Of a DNA stretch of 16,543 nucleotides, positions 1-8,061 are shown piece after piece. The position numbers and the translations under genes were made by a program. Numbering within the stretch: position 1 is the stretch's first letter; each line of letters begins with the position of its first letter. The notes beneath the pieces were generated by a model that was given only the letters and a program-made list of their open reading frames with translations, searched no databases and had not been told where the DNA came from. This stretch comes from a bacterium (GTDB taxonomy: Bacteria > T1Sed10-126): the NCBI GenBank assembly GCA_003557545.1, contig PWOD01000105.1, positions 1 to 16,543 on the forward strand, given 5' to 3'.

Positions 1-75
1 AACATCGTGAATTTTCAGGGAAAAACATACCAGTTGAGCATGATTTTACCGTCCGGGATAAAAGTTGAGTGGTAG
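1..75 (+). CDS. C-terminal fragment of an upstream gene, unidentified
   Basis: The first frame is open from the window edge to a TAG at 73-75 and encodes 24 residues ending in PSGIKVEW. It overlaps the start of the following MFS gene by 11 bases, a common arrangement for translationally coupled genes. The fragment is too short to recognise a family. It is called as coding only because the frame is open, the sequence is not low-complexity, and no other start signal or promoter for the MFS gene is visible. It could be chance. Confidence 0.45.
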   Translation, partial: NIVNFQGKTYQLSMILPSGIKVEW

Positions 76-1306
76 AGCCACCCCGTTGGTCAAACAAACA
101 GCCTCCTCGGAACACTCTGACCCGCCGGCAATAAAGTTTGCTTTTTTTGGTGCATATTTTCTGTTCTTTCTGGGGATTGGTGCGTTATTGCCATATCTTT
201 ATTTATTTCTTCGGGATGCTCGGGATATGTCCCCCATTATGGTTGGGCTGGCAACTCTTCTGGCACCGCTGGCTGTAATGGTAGCCCAGCCACTATGGGG
301 GAGTCTTGGTGATCTCACCGGCCGGCCGGTGCTGATTATTCAGGTGGCCTCTCTGCTGGTTTCTTTAACTGCAGTTGTCATGTGGCAGGAGCTTTATTAT
401 GGCTGGTATTTTTTGTTGGTCCCGCTGTTTTTTGTTTTGCAATCGGCGATTGATCCTTTAATTAATGCGGCCGTGGTTAGAGATGAACAGCAGACCGGTC
501 GGCAGGGTGAGTTTGGCAAAAAGCGGCTCTGGGGTTCAGTGGGCTTTATCGCCGGAAATCTTCTTGCTGCCCATGCCACCCATAGCTATGGTCTGGACAT
601 AATCTTTCCCGTCTATTCAGTAGCCATGTTATTACTGATGCTGCAGGCCTTTGCTCTGCGGGGGATAAAAACCTATGCGGTAGGATTTTCTGAGATGCTG
701 GGGGGGTTGAAAAGAGCGGTTAAAACACCGGCCTATATGTGGCTGGTTGTTTATTTGATAGTCTGGGGAATTCCCTTCGGTGGTAACTCCGTAGCCTTTG
801 GTTGGTACTGGGCAGATATTGGTGGGACCGAACGAGGTTTGGGCTACATCTGGTTTCTGGCGGCAGTTTTTGAAATACCTCTCTATTATTTGACCGTTCA
901 TTTTAAACAGAAGATTTCTTTCAGATTTTTGCTCCTGCTATCGGCCTGTATGGCAGTCTTGAGATGGCTGATCTATCTCCTGCTGCCGGTTCCCTGGCTG
1001 CTTTATTTTGTTCAGCCGCTCCATGCAATAATGTTCGTCAGCCTGTCCGTTGGTTCGGTATATTTAATCGATATGTTATCCGATCCGGTGATTCGTTCGA
1101 CCGGACAGGCTGTACTGGCGGCGGCTATTTATGGTTTAGGTGCAGCAATTGGAAATTTAAGTGCTGGAATTATTTACCAGTTAAAAGGACCGGAATATTT
1201 TTATGGTTTTTTAATCATCTGTAATCTCTGCTGTATTTTAATAATGATAAAAATCAGTCGAATCGGACAGAAAAATGATTTTGCAGAGTATCGGACAGGA
1301 GACTGA
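65..1306 (+). CDS. MFS transporter, LacY/HcaT-like (MFS_1_like)
   Basis: A 413-residue polytopic membrane protein with about 12 hydrophobic segments, the usual length for the major facilitator superfamily. After a roughly 23-residue polar N-terminus the first segment begins (FGAYFLFFLGIGALLPYLYL). The loop between segments 2 and 3 carries a motif-A-like signature, GSLGDLTGRPVL (residues 79-90), and RLWGSVGFIAGNL follows around 153-165. That RxWGSxGF pattern is typical of the MFS_1_like group, which includes 3-phenylpropionate (HcaT-like) and sugar/nucleoside proton symporters. The substrate cannot be told from sequence. The start is TTG at 65 with only a weak purine-rich site upstream; TTG at 86 is a possible alternative, and no ATG precedes the first membrane segment. 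It overlaps the upstream fragment, so co-transcription is likely. Confidence 0.8.
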   Translation: MSGRATPLVKQTASSEHSDPPAIKFAFFGAYFLFFLGIGALLPYLYLFLRDARDMSPIMVGLATLLAPLAVMVAQPLWGSLGDLTGRPVLIIQVASLLVSLTAVVMWQELYYGWYFLLVPLFFVLQSAIDPLINAAVVRDEQQTGRQGEFGKKRLWGSVGFIAGNLLAAHATHSYGLDIIFPVYSVAMLLLMLQAFALRGIKTYAVGFSEMLGGLKRAVKTPAYMWLVVYLIVWGIPFGGNSVAFGWYWADIGGTERGLGYIWFLAAVFEIPLYYLTVHFKQKISFRFLLLLSACMAVLRWLIYLLLPVPWLLYFVQPLHAIMFVSLSVGSVYLIDMLSDPVIRSTGQAVLAAAIYGLGAAIGNLSAGIIYQLKGPEYFYGFLIICNLCCILIMIKISRIGQKNDFAEYRTGD

Positions 1307-1342
1307 CTGGAAAGTTTCGGGTGGGTGTGGTGGTTTGAACAA

Positions 1343-1372
1343 TTGACCTTGCGTCTGGTTGTTGTGTACAAT
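1343..1372 (+). promoter_or_regulatory. Predicted sigma70-type promoter for the cfa gene
   Basis: TTGACC at 1343-1348 (5/6 match to the -35 consensus) and TACAAT at 1367-1372 (5/6 match to -10) are separated by 18 bp. Transcription would begin near 1379 and give a leader of about 100 nt before the synthase start. A perfect 10-bp palindrome, CTGAATTCAG, lies at 1386-1395 just past the predicted start point and could be an operator. Confidence 0.6.
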
Positions 1373-1478
1373 ACTGGTGGTGGCGCTGAATTCAGGGTGA
1401 GATCATTTCATCAACAGGGAAATTTTTTTGTTTATCTGATTTTCATTTGAGTCGATCAGTTCTGGAGGTGTGACAAGA

Positions 1479-2597
1479 ATGAAAAGTTCCAGGCAGCTGT
1501 TAACCCGGATGTTAGAAAAGATAGGGGTGCGGGTGCAGGGGAGTTCTAGCTGTAATTTGCGGATAAATGATGAAACTGTTTATGATCGAATTATTAGCGG
1601 TGGGCGGTTGGCCCTGGGAGAAAGCTATGTTGAAGGTTGCTGGGACTGTGAGGATCTGGAGGAGCTGTTTTATCGGGCAATTCGTGAGGGTATTGATCAG
1701 CAGATAAAATATTCCTGGCGTGGATTATTCTATTTTGTTAAAGCAAAACTGCTGAATCTACAGAGATTTTCCCGGGCCCGGCAGGTGGGAGAGCAGCATT
1801 ATGATATTGGCAATGATCTGTATGAAAAGATGCTGGATAGCCGGTTAATCTATAGCTGTGGATACTGGCGTGAAGCAGAAGATCTGGAGACGGCACAAAA
1901 GGCCAAGCTGAATCTTATCTGTCGAAAACTGCGATTTGAACCGGGTCAGAGAGTTCTGGATATAGGATGTGGCTGGGCTGGACTGGCCCAATATGCTGCG
2001 GAAAATTATGGTGTTGAACTGGTTGGGGTAACTGTGTCAGAAGAGCAGGTTAAATATGGCAGGAAACTCTGCCAGGGTCTGCCGGTAGATATTCGATTTG
2101 CCGATTATCGGCAGCTGGATGAAAAGTTTGATCGGATCGTCTCGGTTGGCATGTTTGAACATGTAGGTGTGAAAAACTACCGTTGTTTTATGGAGGTTGT
2201 AAAACGTTGTTTAACGAAAAACGGTCTGTTTTTACTTCATACAATAGGTTCAAAAGTTTCCACTCATGCCACAGATCCCTGGATAGATAAATATATATTT
2301 CCCAATGGGATGTTACCATCGGCCTCCCAGATAACTGAGGCTTCCGAGGGGTTGTTTTTTCTCGAAGACTGGCATAATTTTGGCCCTGATTATGCACTGA
2401 CCTTGCGAGCCTGGAAAGAAAATTTCCAGCAGCACCGGGATTATTTCAGGGAAAGATATAGTGATAAATTCTGTCGAATGTGGGACTATTACCTGGCGGT
2501 CTCTGCCGCCGCTTTTCGAGCGCGACATAATCAGCTATGGCAGGTGCTGTTTTCCCCTGAAGGTTCTGTTAGAAGTGATTATCGCTCTGTTCGCTGA
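1479..2597 (+). CDS. cfa: Cyclopropane-fatty-acyl-phospholipid synthase
   Basis: SAM-dependent enzyme that adds a methylene bridge across the cis double bond of unsaturated acyl chains in membrane phospholipids; it acts at the inner membrane face. The protein is 372 residues, close to E. coli Cfa (382). An N-terminal substrate-binding domain is followed by a class I methyltransferase fold with the SAM motif VLDIGCGWAG (residues 159-168). Residues corresponding to known active-site and bicarbonate-binding positions are present: Cys127 in IYSCGYW, Glu227 in MFEHVG, His254 in LLHTIG and Tyr305 in PDYALTLRAW. The start chosen is ATG 1479, ten bases after GGAGG (1464-1468). An in-frame GTG at 1470 sits directly on the Shine-Dalgarno site and is unlikely. 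It has its own promoter. Cyclopropanation usually protects membranes against acid, solvent or salt stress. Confidence 0.93.
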   Translation: MKSSRQLLTRMLEKIGVRVQGSSSCNLRINDETVYDRIISGGRLALGESYVEGCWDCEDLEELFYRAIREGIDQQIKYSWRGLFYFVKAKLLNLQRFSRARQVGEQHYDIGNDLYEKMLDSRLIYSCGYWREAEDLETAQKAKLNLICRKLRFEPGQRVLDIGCGWAGLAQYAAENYGVELVGVTVSEEQVKYGRKLCQGLPVDIRFADYRQLDEKFDRIVSVGMFEHVGVKNYRCFMEVVKRCLTKNGLFLLHTIGSKVSTHATDPWIDKYIFPNGMLPSASQITEASEGLFFLEDWHNFGPDYALTLRAWKENFQQHRDYFRERYSDKFCRMWDYYLAVSAAAFRARHNQLWQVLFSPEGSVRSDYRSVR

Positions 2598-2640
2598 AAC
2601 GCGCGGTGGCGAGAGTGAAAGCTGTTATTCGGAGGGTCTT

Positions 2641-2646
2641 TATAAT
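2641..2646 (+). promoter_or_regulatory. Possible -10 element upstream of the membrane protein-hydF-hydG genes
   Basis: TATAAT is a perfect -10 hexamer lying 26 bases before the GTG start at 2672 and 11 bases before its Shine-Dalgarno site. No good -35 hexamer is found at the right distance, so this is a weak call. If real, it would start transcription of the gene set that continues through hydF and hydG. Confidence 0.3.
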
Positions 2647-2671
2647 TTAAAGTTTCAGGAGAGATTTAACT

Positions 2672-3250
2672 GTGAAACTATTGTTTAATTTAGTTGTGTC
2701 ATTATTTTTTACTATCCTCGCCGGTGCTCTGATAGTTCTGTTGTTAGTAGTTAATCTGTCACCACCAGAGTTTGACAAAACTCAACTTTCTTCCCGACAG
2801 TTTCGGAACTATTATGAAATTTTGACAGCTGCAGCCACCCACCCGGGGGGGCCTGTGGAGCTTAAAATTCCGCTTGAGGAGGGCTCTTATCTGCTGGAAA
2901 GACATCTTCCCGGTCAACGCTTTGGAGGATTTGAGCTGGTCGATGTTAAGCTCTTTGAAAGTTCCGGGAAGGCCGCAATTAAACTGGCAGTTAAATCCCC
3001 TCTGGGTGTCTATTCGGTTATTGATTTTGTCGGAGAACTGCTGTATGAAAGGGATGACTGGACCGTATCAACCGATAAGTTGAGATTAGGTGCGCTTCCC
3101 ATCACACCTTTTGCCTCTTATTTAAGGTTGCCGAGGCTACCGGAGATCACGGCTGATAATGGGCTGAAGCTTGAAAAACTAACAGTAACAGCCGATGGAA
3201 TTGTGTTGTTTATATATGCTAATAGCCCGCTACTTGATCTGCTCGGGTAA
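2672..3250 (+). CDS. Membrane-anchored protein of unknown function upstream of hydF
   Basis: A 192-residue protein I do not recognise. Residues 1-27 form one hydrophobic helix (LFNLVVSLFFTILAGALIVLLLVV) without a signal-peptidase site or lipobox, so it is probably an N-terminal membrane anchor with the rest outside the cytoplasm. The remainder (28-192) is soluble, lacks cysteine except for none in conserved pairs, and looks beta-rich, with alternating hydrophobic strands such as GFELVDVKLFES and KAAIKLAVKSPLGVYSVIDF. This broadly recalls anchored YpmS-type proteins, but I cannot assign a family. The start is GTG 2672, eight bases after AGGAGAG. Only 23 bases separate it from hydF and no terminator lies between, so it is probably co-transcribed with the maturase genes. 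A functional link to hydrogenase is unproven. Confidence 0.75.
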   Translation: MKLLFNLVVSLFFTILAGALIVLLLVVNLSPPEFDKTQLSSRQFRNYYEILTAAATHPGGPVELKIPLEEGSYLLERHLPGQRFGGFELVDVKLFESSGKAAIKLAVKSPLGVYSVIDFVGELLYERDDWTVSTDKLRLGALPITPFASYLRLPRLPEITADNGLKLEKLTVTADGIVLFIYANSPLLDLLG

Positions 3251-3273
3251 AGTTTTAAGGAGAAGGAATATTT

Positions 3274-4530
3274 GTGAATAAAGCGCCCCGTTCGAGTCGT
3301 TTGCAGATTGGAGTTTTTGGCCGGACAAATGTGGGTAAATCGAGTTTTTTGAATATGCTAACCGGGCAGTCGGTTTCGATCACTTCAGAACATCCAGGGA
3401 CGACAACAGATGTAGTGGAGAAGCAGATGGAGTTACTGCCCCTGGGGCCTGTGTTGTTTTTTGATACGGGGGGGTTGGATGATAGTTCAATTCTTTCAGA
3501 ACAGCGGATATCCCGTACCTGGCATGTGGTTGAGGGGATCGATCTGGGTATCATTGTTACTGAACCGGGTGTCTGGGGAGATTTTGAAAAACAATTATTA
3601 GAGGATTTTGAAGAGCGCGGCCTGCCGGTTCTGCTGGTGATCAATAAAATCGATCAGCACCCGGTAACCGATAGGTTTAAACGGCAGCTTGAAGGGTTGG
3701 ATAAACCGGTGGTGCAGCTGGCAGCGGTTGATTCTGAGCAGCGTGATAAATATATTCGGCTGGTTAAGCTGGAGTTGCTGGAGCTCTGTCCGGCCGATTT
3801 TTTACAGCCCCCAACCCTTGTTGGTGATCTGCTGGATGCGGAAGATCTGGTCGTGCTGGTTGTTCCACTTGATTTAGAGGCCCCGAAAGATCGAATAATT
3901 CTTCCCCAGGTACAGACCATTCGAAATGCACTGGATAGTTTTGCTGCTGTTGCAATAGTCAGGGAAACAGGATACAGGTCGCTTCTAAACCGACTGAAAA
4001 AAGCTCCCAAACTGGTAATATGTGACTCTCAGGTTGTGGCAGATATTGCCCGGGAAACTGAACCTGATGTTGCTCTAACAACCTTTTCTATTCTGTTTGC
4101 CAGAAGAAAAGGTGATCTTCCTGAACTGGCTGCCGGTGCTGCAGAAATCGAGCGACTGAAACCAGGGGATGCTGTATTGATCGCTGAAGCTTGTTCACAT
4201 CATCCGGTTGAAGAAGATATTGGGCGTGTTAAAATTCCTCGATGGTTGGATAGCTATGTGGGGGGGGCACTTGATTATCAGGTTTATGCAGGGACAGATT
4301 TTCCCAATAAATTAGAGCAGTATAGTCTTATAATACATTGTGGTGGATGTATGACAAATCGTCGTCGGGTGCTTTATCGTATCCAGCGTGCCGGCCAGGC
4401 CTCTGTTCCCATAACTAACTATGGGATCTGTATAGCCGCTGTTCATGGTCTGGCGGAGCGGGTTCTGGCTCCTTTTGATGGAGCAGTTGCGGCTTATAGA
4501 GGTCGCAAGCAGTTAATTTTAGAAAGCTGA
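3274..4530 (+). CDS. hydF: [FeFe]-hydrogenase H-cluster maturation GTPase HydF
   Basis: HydF is the scaffold/carrier that receives the diiron precursor and delivers the 2Fe subcluster to apo-HydA. The 418-residue protein has the three expected parts. The N-terminal GTPase has P-loop GRTNVGKS (16-23), PGTTTD switch (41-46), DTGG (64-67) and NKID (124-127). A dimerisation region follows. The C-terminal [4Fe-4S] domain has Cys307-x-His309 and HCGGC (His355, Cys356, Cys359), matching the family CxH...HCxxC pattern with 45 residues between the two histidines. All three cluster cysteines are present, so the protein should be functional. The start is GTG 3274 with AAGGAGAAGG at 3257-3266. It lies 23 bases after the anchored unknown protein and 13 bases before hydG. 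Confidence 0.96.
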   Translation: MNKAPRSSRLQIGVFGRTNVGKSSFLNMLTGQSVSITSEHPGTTTDVVEKQMELLPLGPVLFFDTGGLDDSSILSEQRISRTWHVVEGIDLGIIVTEPGVWGDFEKQLLEDFEERGLPVLLVINKIDQHPVTDRFKRQLEGLDKPVVQLAAVDSEQRDKYIRLVKLELLELCPADFLQPPTLVGDLLDAEDLVVLVVPLDLEAPKDRIILPQVQTIRNALDSFAAVAIVRETGYRSLLNRLKKAPKLVICDSQVVADIARETEPDVALTTFSILFARRKGDLPELAAGAAEIERLKPGDAVLIAEACSHHPVEEDIGRVKIPRWLDSYVGGALDYQVYAGTDFPNKLEQYSLIIHCGGCMTNRRRVLYRIQRAGQASVPITNYGICIAAVHGLAERVLAPFDGAVAAYRGRKQLILES

Positions 4531-4543
4531 AAGGAAGATATTG

Positions 4544-6037
4544 GTGAGTCGAGATATTAGCAGGAAGGATTGGATTGAACAGCGGATAAAACCGGACGAG
4601 TATCGTAAATATCTGGATCAAGGTCAAAGTTTTATAGATGATAAATTTTTACAACGTATAGTGGCCGATGACAGTCAACCGGATCCTCTGCAGGTCAGGG
4701 ATATTTTACAAAAATCCCTGGAGATTGAAAGTTTAACTGAAGAGGAAACAGCAGTTTTAACCAGAGTTCAGGATCCAGATTTGCTGGCCACCATGGAAGC
4801 AACGGCTCTTAAGGTTAAGAAAAAGGTCTATGACAATAGAATAGTCACATTTGCGCCGCTATATTTAAATAATATCTGTGTTAACAACTGTCTTTATTGC
4901 GGATTTCGAACGGCCAATCAGCAGGTCGACAGAAAGATTTTAAGTTCCCGACAGATCAGGGATGAAACTCGTGTCCTGGCCGGTGAAATTGGTCATAAGC
5001 GATTGATTGTTGTCTATGGTGAAGCGCCTGAAACTGATATAGATTATATGGAAGAGTCGATTGAAACTATCTATTCAGTTAAGGTTCCCGTAAGGAACGG
5101 TGAGGGCAGAATCAGGCGGGTAAACCTTAATGCTCCACCCCTGCAAAAACGGGAGCTGGAACGGTTAAAAACAGTAGGGATAGGAACATATCAGGTTTTT
5201 CAGGAAACTTATCATGCTGAAACTTATCATCGGGTCCATCCCGGCGGCACTCTGAAAAATGATTATTTATGGCGGTTATACAGCATGCACCGGGCGTATG
5301 AGGCCGGTGTTGATGATTTTGGTCTTGGCGTACTGTTTGGACTTTATGACTGGAGATATGAGTTGCTGGGGCTTGTAAGTCATGCTCGTGAGCTGGAAGA
5401 AAAGTTTGGCGTGGGTCCCCATACAATTTCTTTCCCCCGGTTAGAACCGGCCCTGGGGGCTAAAATTGTTGAAAATTCAAAATATCGTCTGGCGGATTCC
5501 GAGTTCAAACGGCTGATTACAGTTTTACGGCTGGCAGTTCCTTATACAGGACTGATAATTACTGCCCGTGAATCGGCCGCTCTGCGGGATCAGGTGATCG
5601 AGCTGGGCTGTACCCAGGCGGATGCTTCAACAAAACTTGGTATTGGTGGATATAGTTATGATGAAGCAGCCCAGAGTAAAGCAAAACAGCAGTTCATCAT
5701 CGGTGATACTCGTTCCCTTGACAGTCTGGTTAGATCGCTGATTAAGCGGGGATATATTGTTTCTTTCTGTACGGCCGGATATCGTTGCGGTCGGACCGGA
5801 GAATCGATCATGAAGCTGTTAAAGACCGGTAAAGAGGGGGAATACTGTAAACTCAACGCAGTCTTAACCTTCAGAGAATGGTTGGATGATTTTGCTTCTG
5901 AAGAGACCCGGGTTCTCGGGGAAAGATTAATTCAGAAGGAAATCTCTCGCATCAAGCAGCAATTACCGGAGATCTATAGCAGATTTCAGGAGTATTACAG
6001 TAAAACGGTTGATGGTAAAAGAGACCTTTTTCTTTGA
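4544..6037 (+). CDS. hydG: [FeFe]-hydrogenase maturase HydG (radical SAM tyrosine lyase), variant C-terminal cluster motif
   Basis: HydG splits tyrosine to p-cresol and dehydroglycine and converts the latter into the CO and CN ligands of the H-cluster. The 497-residue protein has radical-SAM motif CVNNCLYC (Cys112, 116, 119) and family hallmarks RRVNLN, GIGTYQVFQETYH, MHRAYEAGVDD and GPHTISFPRLEPA. The C-terminal auxiliary-cluster region is odd. The family motif, as I recall it, is FCTACYRxGRTG with CX2CX22C spacing. Here it reads FCTAGYRCGRTG: Cys409 and distal Cys435 are kept, but the middle position is Gly412 and a new Cys415 lies three residues on (CX5CX19C). The GTG at 4544 is preferred over TTG 4541 because it lies six bases after AAGGAAG. 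It is 13 bases downstream of hydF. ThiH was considered, but the GRTG region and context favour HydG. Confidence 0.93.
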   Translation: MSRDISRKDWIEQRIKPDEYRKYLDQGQSFIDDKFLQRIVADDSQPDPLQVRDILQKSLEIESLTEEETAVLTRVQDPDLLATMEATALKVKKKVYDNRIVTFAPLYLNNICVNNCLYCGFRTANQQVDRKILSSRQIRDETRVLAGEIGHKRLIVVYGEAPETDIDYMEESIETIYSVKVPVRNGEGRIRRVNLNAPPLQKRELERLKTVGIGTYQVFQETYHAETYHRVHPGGTLKNDYLWRLYSMHRAYEAGVDDFGLGVLFGLYDWRYELLGLVSHARELEEKFGVGPHTISFPRLEPALGAKIVENSKYRLADSEFKRLITVLRLAVPYTGLIITARESAALRDQVIELGCTQADASTKLGIGGYSYDEAAQSKAKQQFIIGDTRSLDSLVRSLIKRGYIVSFCTAGYRCGRTGESIMKLLKTGKEGEYCKLNAVLTFREWLDDFASEETRVLGERLIQKEISRIKQQLPEIYSRFQEYYSKTVDGKRDLFL

Positions 6038-6113
6038 TCGCTGAAAAAAATTACTGGTGGTTTAACAAAAAATCGGAGTGGGGGATTTAATCATACAAAT
6101 TCATCCTGAAGAC

Positions 6114-6122
6114 TGTTATACT
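6114..6122 (+). promoter_or_regulatory. Predicted extended -10 promoter for the hydBAC operon
   Basis: TG-T-TATACT forms an extended -10 element (TG at 6114-6115, TATACT at 6117-6122). No clear -35 is seen, which extended -10 promoters tolerate. Transcription would start near 6129, about 75 nt before the hydB start. It fits with the terminator after hydC to define one transcription unit; read-through from hydG is also possible because no strong terminator follows hydG. Confidence 0.45.
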
Positions 6123-6143
6123 GTTTAGAATTTTTTAGCCGGC

Positions 6144-6158
6144 AGCTTAAAGTAAGCT
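6144..6158. repeat. Inverted repeat in the hydB leader
   Basis: A perfect 6-bp inverted repeat, AGCTTA-AAG-TAAGCT, lies just downstream of the predicted transcription start and about 45 bases before the hydB start. It could be a small operator or a weak hairpin in the leader. It does not match the TTGTGA/TCACAA half-sites of the redox regulator Rex. Confidence 0.35.
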
Positions 6159-6202
6159 AAGATTAATTGCGTAACCGGCAAAAACTTAAGGTGGAGTTAA
6201 AA

Positions 6203-8059
6203 TTGGCACAACTGTTGAATGGCGAGTCGATTCAATCGATTGATGGTAAAGCTCGGATTTTTGTCTGTATGGGTGGGGGCTGTGTATCATCCGGTGCAGA
6301 GGAGATTCTAAAACTGCTTACCCAGAAGATTCGGCGGCTTGAAACAGCGGTTGAGCTGGAAATTCTGGGGGAACAGGTTAATTTTGACAGTGATTCAGCC
6401 CATCCTTCCGGTTGTGATGGTTTTTGTGACCAGGGACCGTTGATACGGATTGATCCTCCCGGATTAATTTATACCCGGGTAACTCCTGAAGATGTTGATC
6501 AGATCGTAGAGATGACAGTGAAGCAGGGTCAGGTAATTGAGGAGCTCTGTTACCATGATCCTGAGGGAAAAGTTTATGAGTTGGACGAAGAGCTACCATT
6601 TTATTGTAATCAAAAAAAACTGGCGCTGGCCAGCTGTGGCCGGATAAATCCTGAAAGTTTTTCTGACTATCGCCGCCTCGGAGGATATCAGGCACTTGAA
6701 AAAGTTTTGACTGAAATGTCACCGGAGGATGTCTGGAGGGAGATACGGGTTTCTGGACTGCGAGGACGTGGTGGTGCGGGTTTCCCGACCGGACTTAAGT
6801 GGAAACATTGTTATGAACAGCAGGCCGACCAAAAATATATTATCGCCAACTGTGATGAAGGTGACCCCGGGGCCTTTATGGATAGAAATCTTATGGAGGG
6901 GGATCCCTATAGAATTATTGAAGGAATGATAATTGGGGCCTATGCTACCGGTGCCAGTCAGGGTTATGTTTACATCAGAATTGAATATCCTTTAGCAATC
7001 AAAAGAGTGAAAAAGACAATTGCTAAACTGCGGGAGAAGGGCTATCTGGGGAAAAATATTCTGGATTCCGGATTTGCTTTTGATCTAAGTATTCGTCGTG
7101 GTGCGGGGGCCTTTGTTTGTGGTGAAGAAACGGCATTGATACATTCGGTTGAGGGTCGCCGGGGTATGCCTCGGCCCCGCCCGCCCTATCCTACTGTGTC
7201 CGGTCTCTGGGGTAAGCCAACTGTGATCAATAATGTTGAAACTTTTGCTAATATTCCGACAATTATTAGCCGGGGAGCCGACTGGTTTGCCTCGATCGGG
7301 CCCAAAACCAGTCCGGGGACCAAGGTTTTTGCCCTGGCCGGCGACGTGGTAAATACCGGTCTGGTTGAGATACCTATGGGTATAACCTTGAAAGAGGTAG
7401 TGGAAGAGATCGGCGGGGGTGTGGCGGGAGGCAAAAAATTGAAGGCGGTTCAGACAGGCGGACCGGCTGGTGGTTGTATTCCGGCTGAGGAGCTTGATAT
7501 AAAGATAGATTTTGACAGCCTTGCGGTTAAAGGGAGTATTATGGGAAGCGGGGGAATGATAGTACTGGATGAGGATACATGTATGGTCGATCTGGCAAAA
7601 TATTTTATTCAGTTTTCTCGGGATGAGTCCTGTGGTAAATGTACCCCCTGTCGGGAGGGAAATACCAGGCTGTTAGAAATTCTTGAAAGAATCACCCGGG
7701 GTGCCGGTAAGGAAAATGATATTTATCTGCTGCGCCGGCTGGCTGAAGTTCAACAGCAAACCTCTCTTTGTGGTCTCGGTAAATCGGCCCCTAACCCGGT
7801 GTTGAGTACCCTCGATTATTTTGAAGATGAATATAAAAAACATATTTTTGATAGAGAATGTCCAGCCGGAGCCTGTCGTTATCTGGTCACCTATGAGATA
7901 GATGAAGAGGCCTGTATAGGTTGTGGTGCCTGTAAACGGGTCTGCCCGGTTGATTGTATTAGTGGTGCTTCCCGTAAGCCTCATCTTATTGATCAGGAGA
8001 CCTGTATTAAATGTGGTCAATGTTATGAAGTCTGTAATTTTGCGGCGGTTCGGAGATAG
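6203..8059 (+). CDS. hydB: Electron-bifurcating [FeFe]-hydrogenase subunit HydB (NuoF-like)
   Basis: Flavin subunit of the trimeric hydrogenase that exchanges electrons with NAD(P)H and is thought to be the bifurcation site. With the TTG 6203 start the protein has 618 residues, like known HydB proteins. In order: an N-terminal thioredoxin-like [2Fe-2S] domain (CX4C at 22/27, CX3C at 71/75); the NuoF FMN/NAD core with GRGGAGFPTGLKW (188-200), GDPGAFMDR and GAFVCGEETALI; an SLBB region; the [4Fe-4S] motif CGKCTPC with Cys523; and two C-terminal ferredoxin clusters (CIGCGACKRVC, CIKCGQCYEVC). TTG 6203 is six bases after AAGGTGGAG. TTG 6167 and GTG 6191 are in-frame alternatives with poorer sites, so the N-terminus is uncertain by up to 12 residues. 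HydA follows two bases after the stop. Confidence 0.95.
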   Translation: MAQLLNGESIQSIDGKARIFVCMGGGCVSSGAEEILKLLTQKIRRLETAVELEILGEQVNFDSDSAHPSGCDGFCDQGPLIRIDPPGLIYTRVTPEDVDQIVEMTVKQGQVIEELCYHDPEGKVYELDEELPFYCNQKKLALASCGRINPESFSDYRRLGGYQALEKVLTEMSPEDVWREIRVSGLRGRGGAGFPTGLKWKHCYEQQADQKYIIANCDEGDPGAFMDRNLMEGDPYRIIEGMIIGAYATGASQGYVYIRIEYPLAIKRVKKTIAKLREKGYLGKNILDSGFAFDLSIRRGAGAFVCGEETALIHSVEGRRGMPRPRPPYPTVSGLWGKPTVINNVETFANIPTIISRGADWFASIGPKTSPGTKVFALAGDVVNTGLVEIPMGITLKEVVEEIGGGVAGGKKLKAVQTGGPAGGCIPAEELDIKIDFDSLAVKGSIMGSGGMIVLDEDTCMVDLAKYFIQFSRDESCGKCTPCREGNTRLLEILERITRGAGKENDIYLLRRLAEVQQQTSLCGLGKSAPNPVLSTLDYFEDEYKKHIFDRECPAGACRYLVTYEIDEEACIGCGACKRVCPVDCISGASRKPHLIDQETCIKCGQCYEVCNFAAVRR

Positions 8060-8061
8060 AT

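Noticed and set aside
3268-3280. Possible Rex redox-regulator site near hydF (TTGTGAAT)
   Set aside because: Only one half-site is present; no matching TTCACAA arm follows at the right distance, and the TTGTG overlaps the start codon.
3654-4010. Minus-strand open frame of 118 codons inside hydF
   Set aside because: Its sequence is Ser/Arg-rich with no domain and lies wholly within hydF, whose motifs are complete; it is a reading-frame shadow.
6018-6037. Terminator at the end of hydG
   Set aside because: The AAAAG/CTTTT pairing around 6017-6032 is short, AT-only at its ends, and lies inside coding sequence; it is too weak to call.
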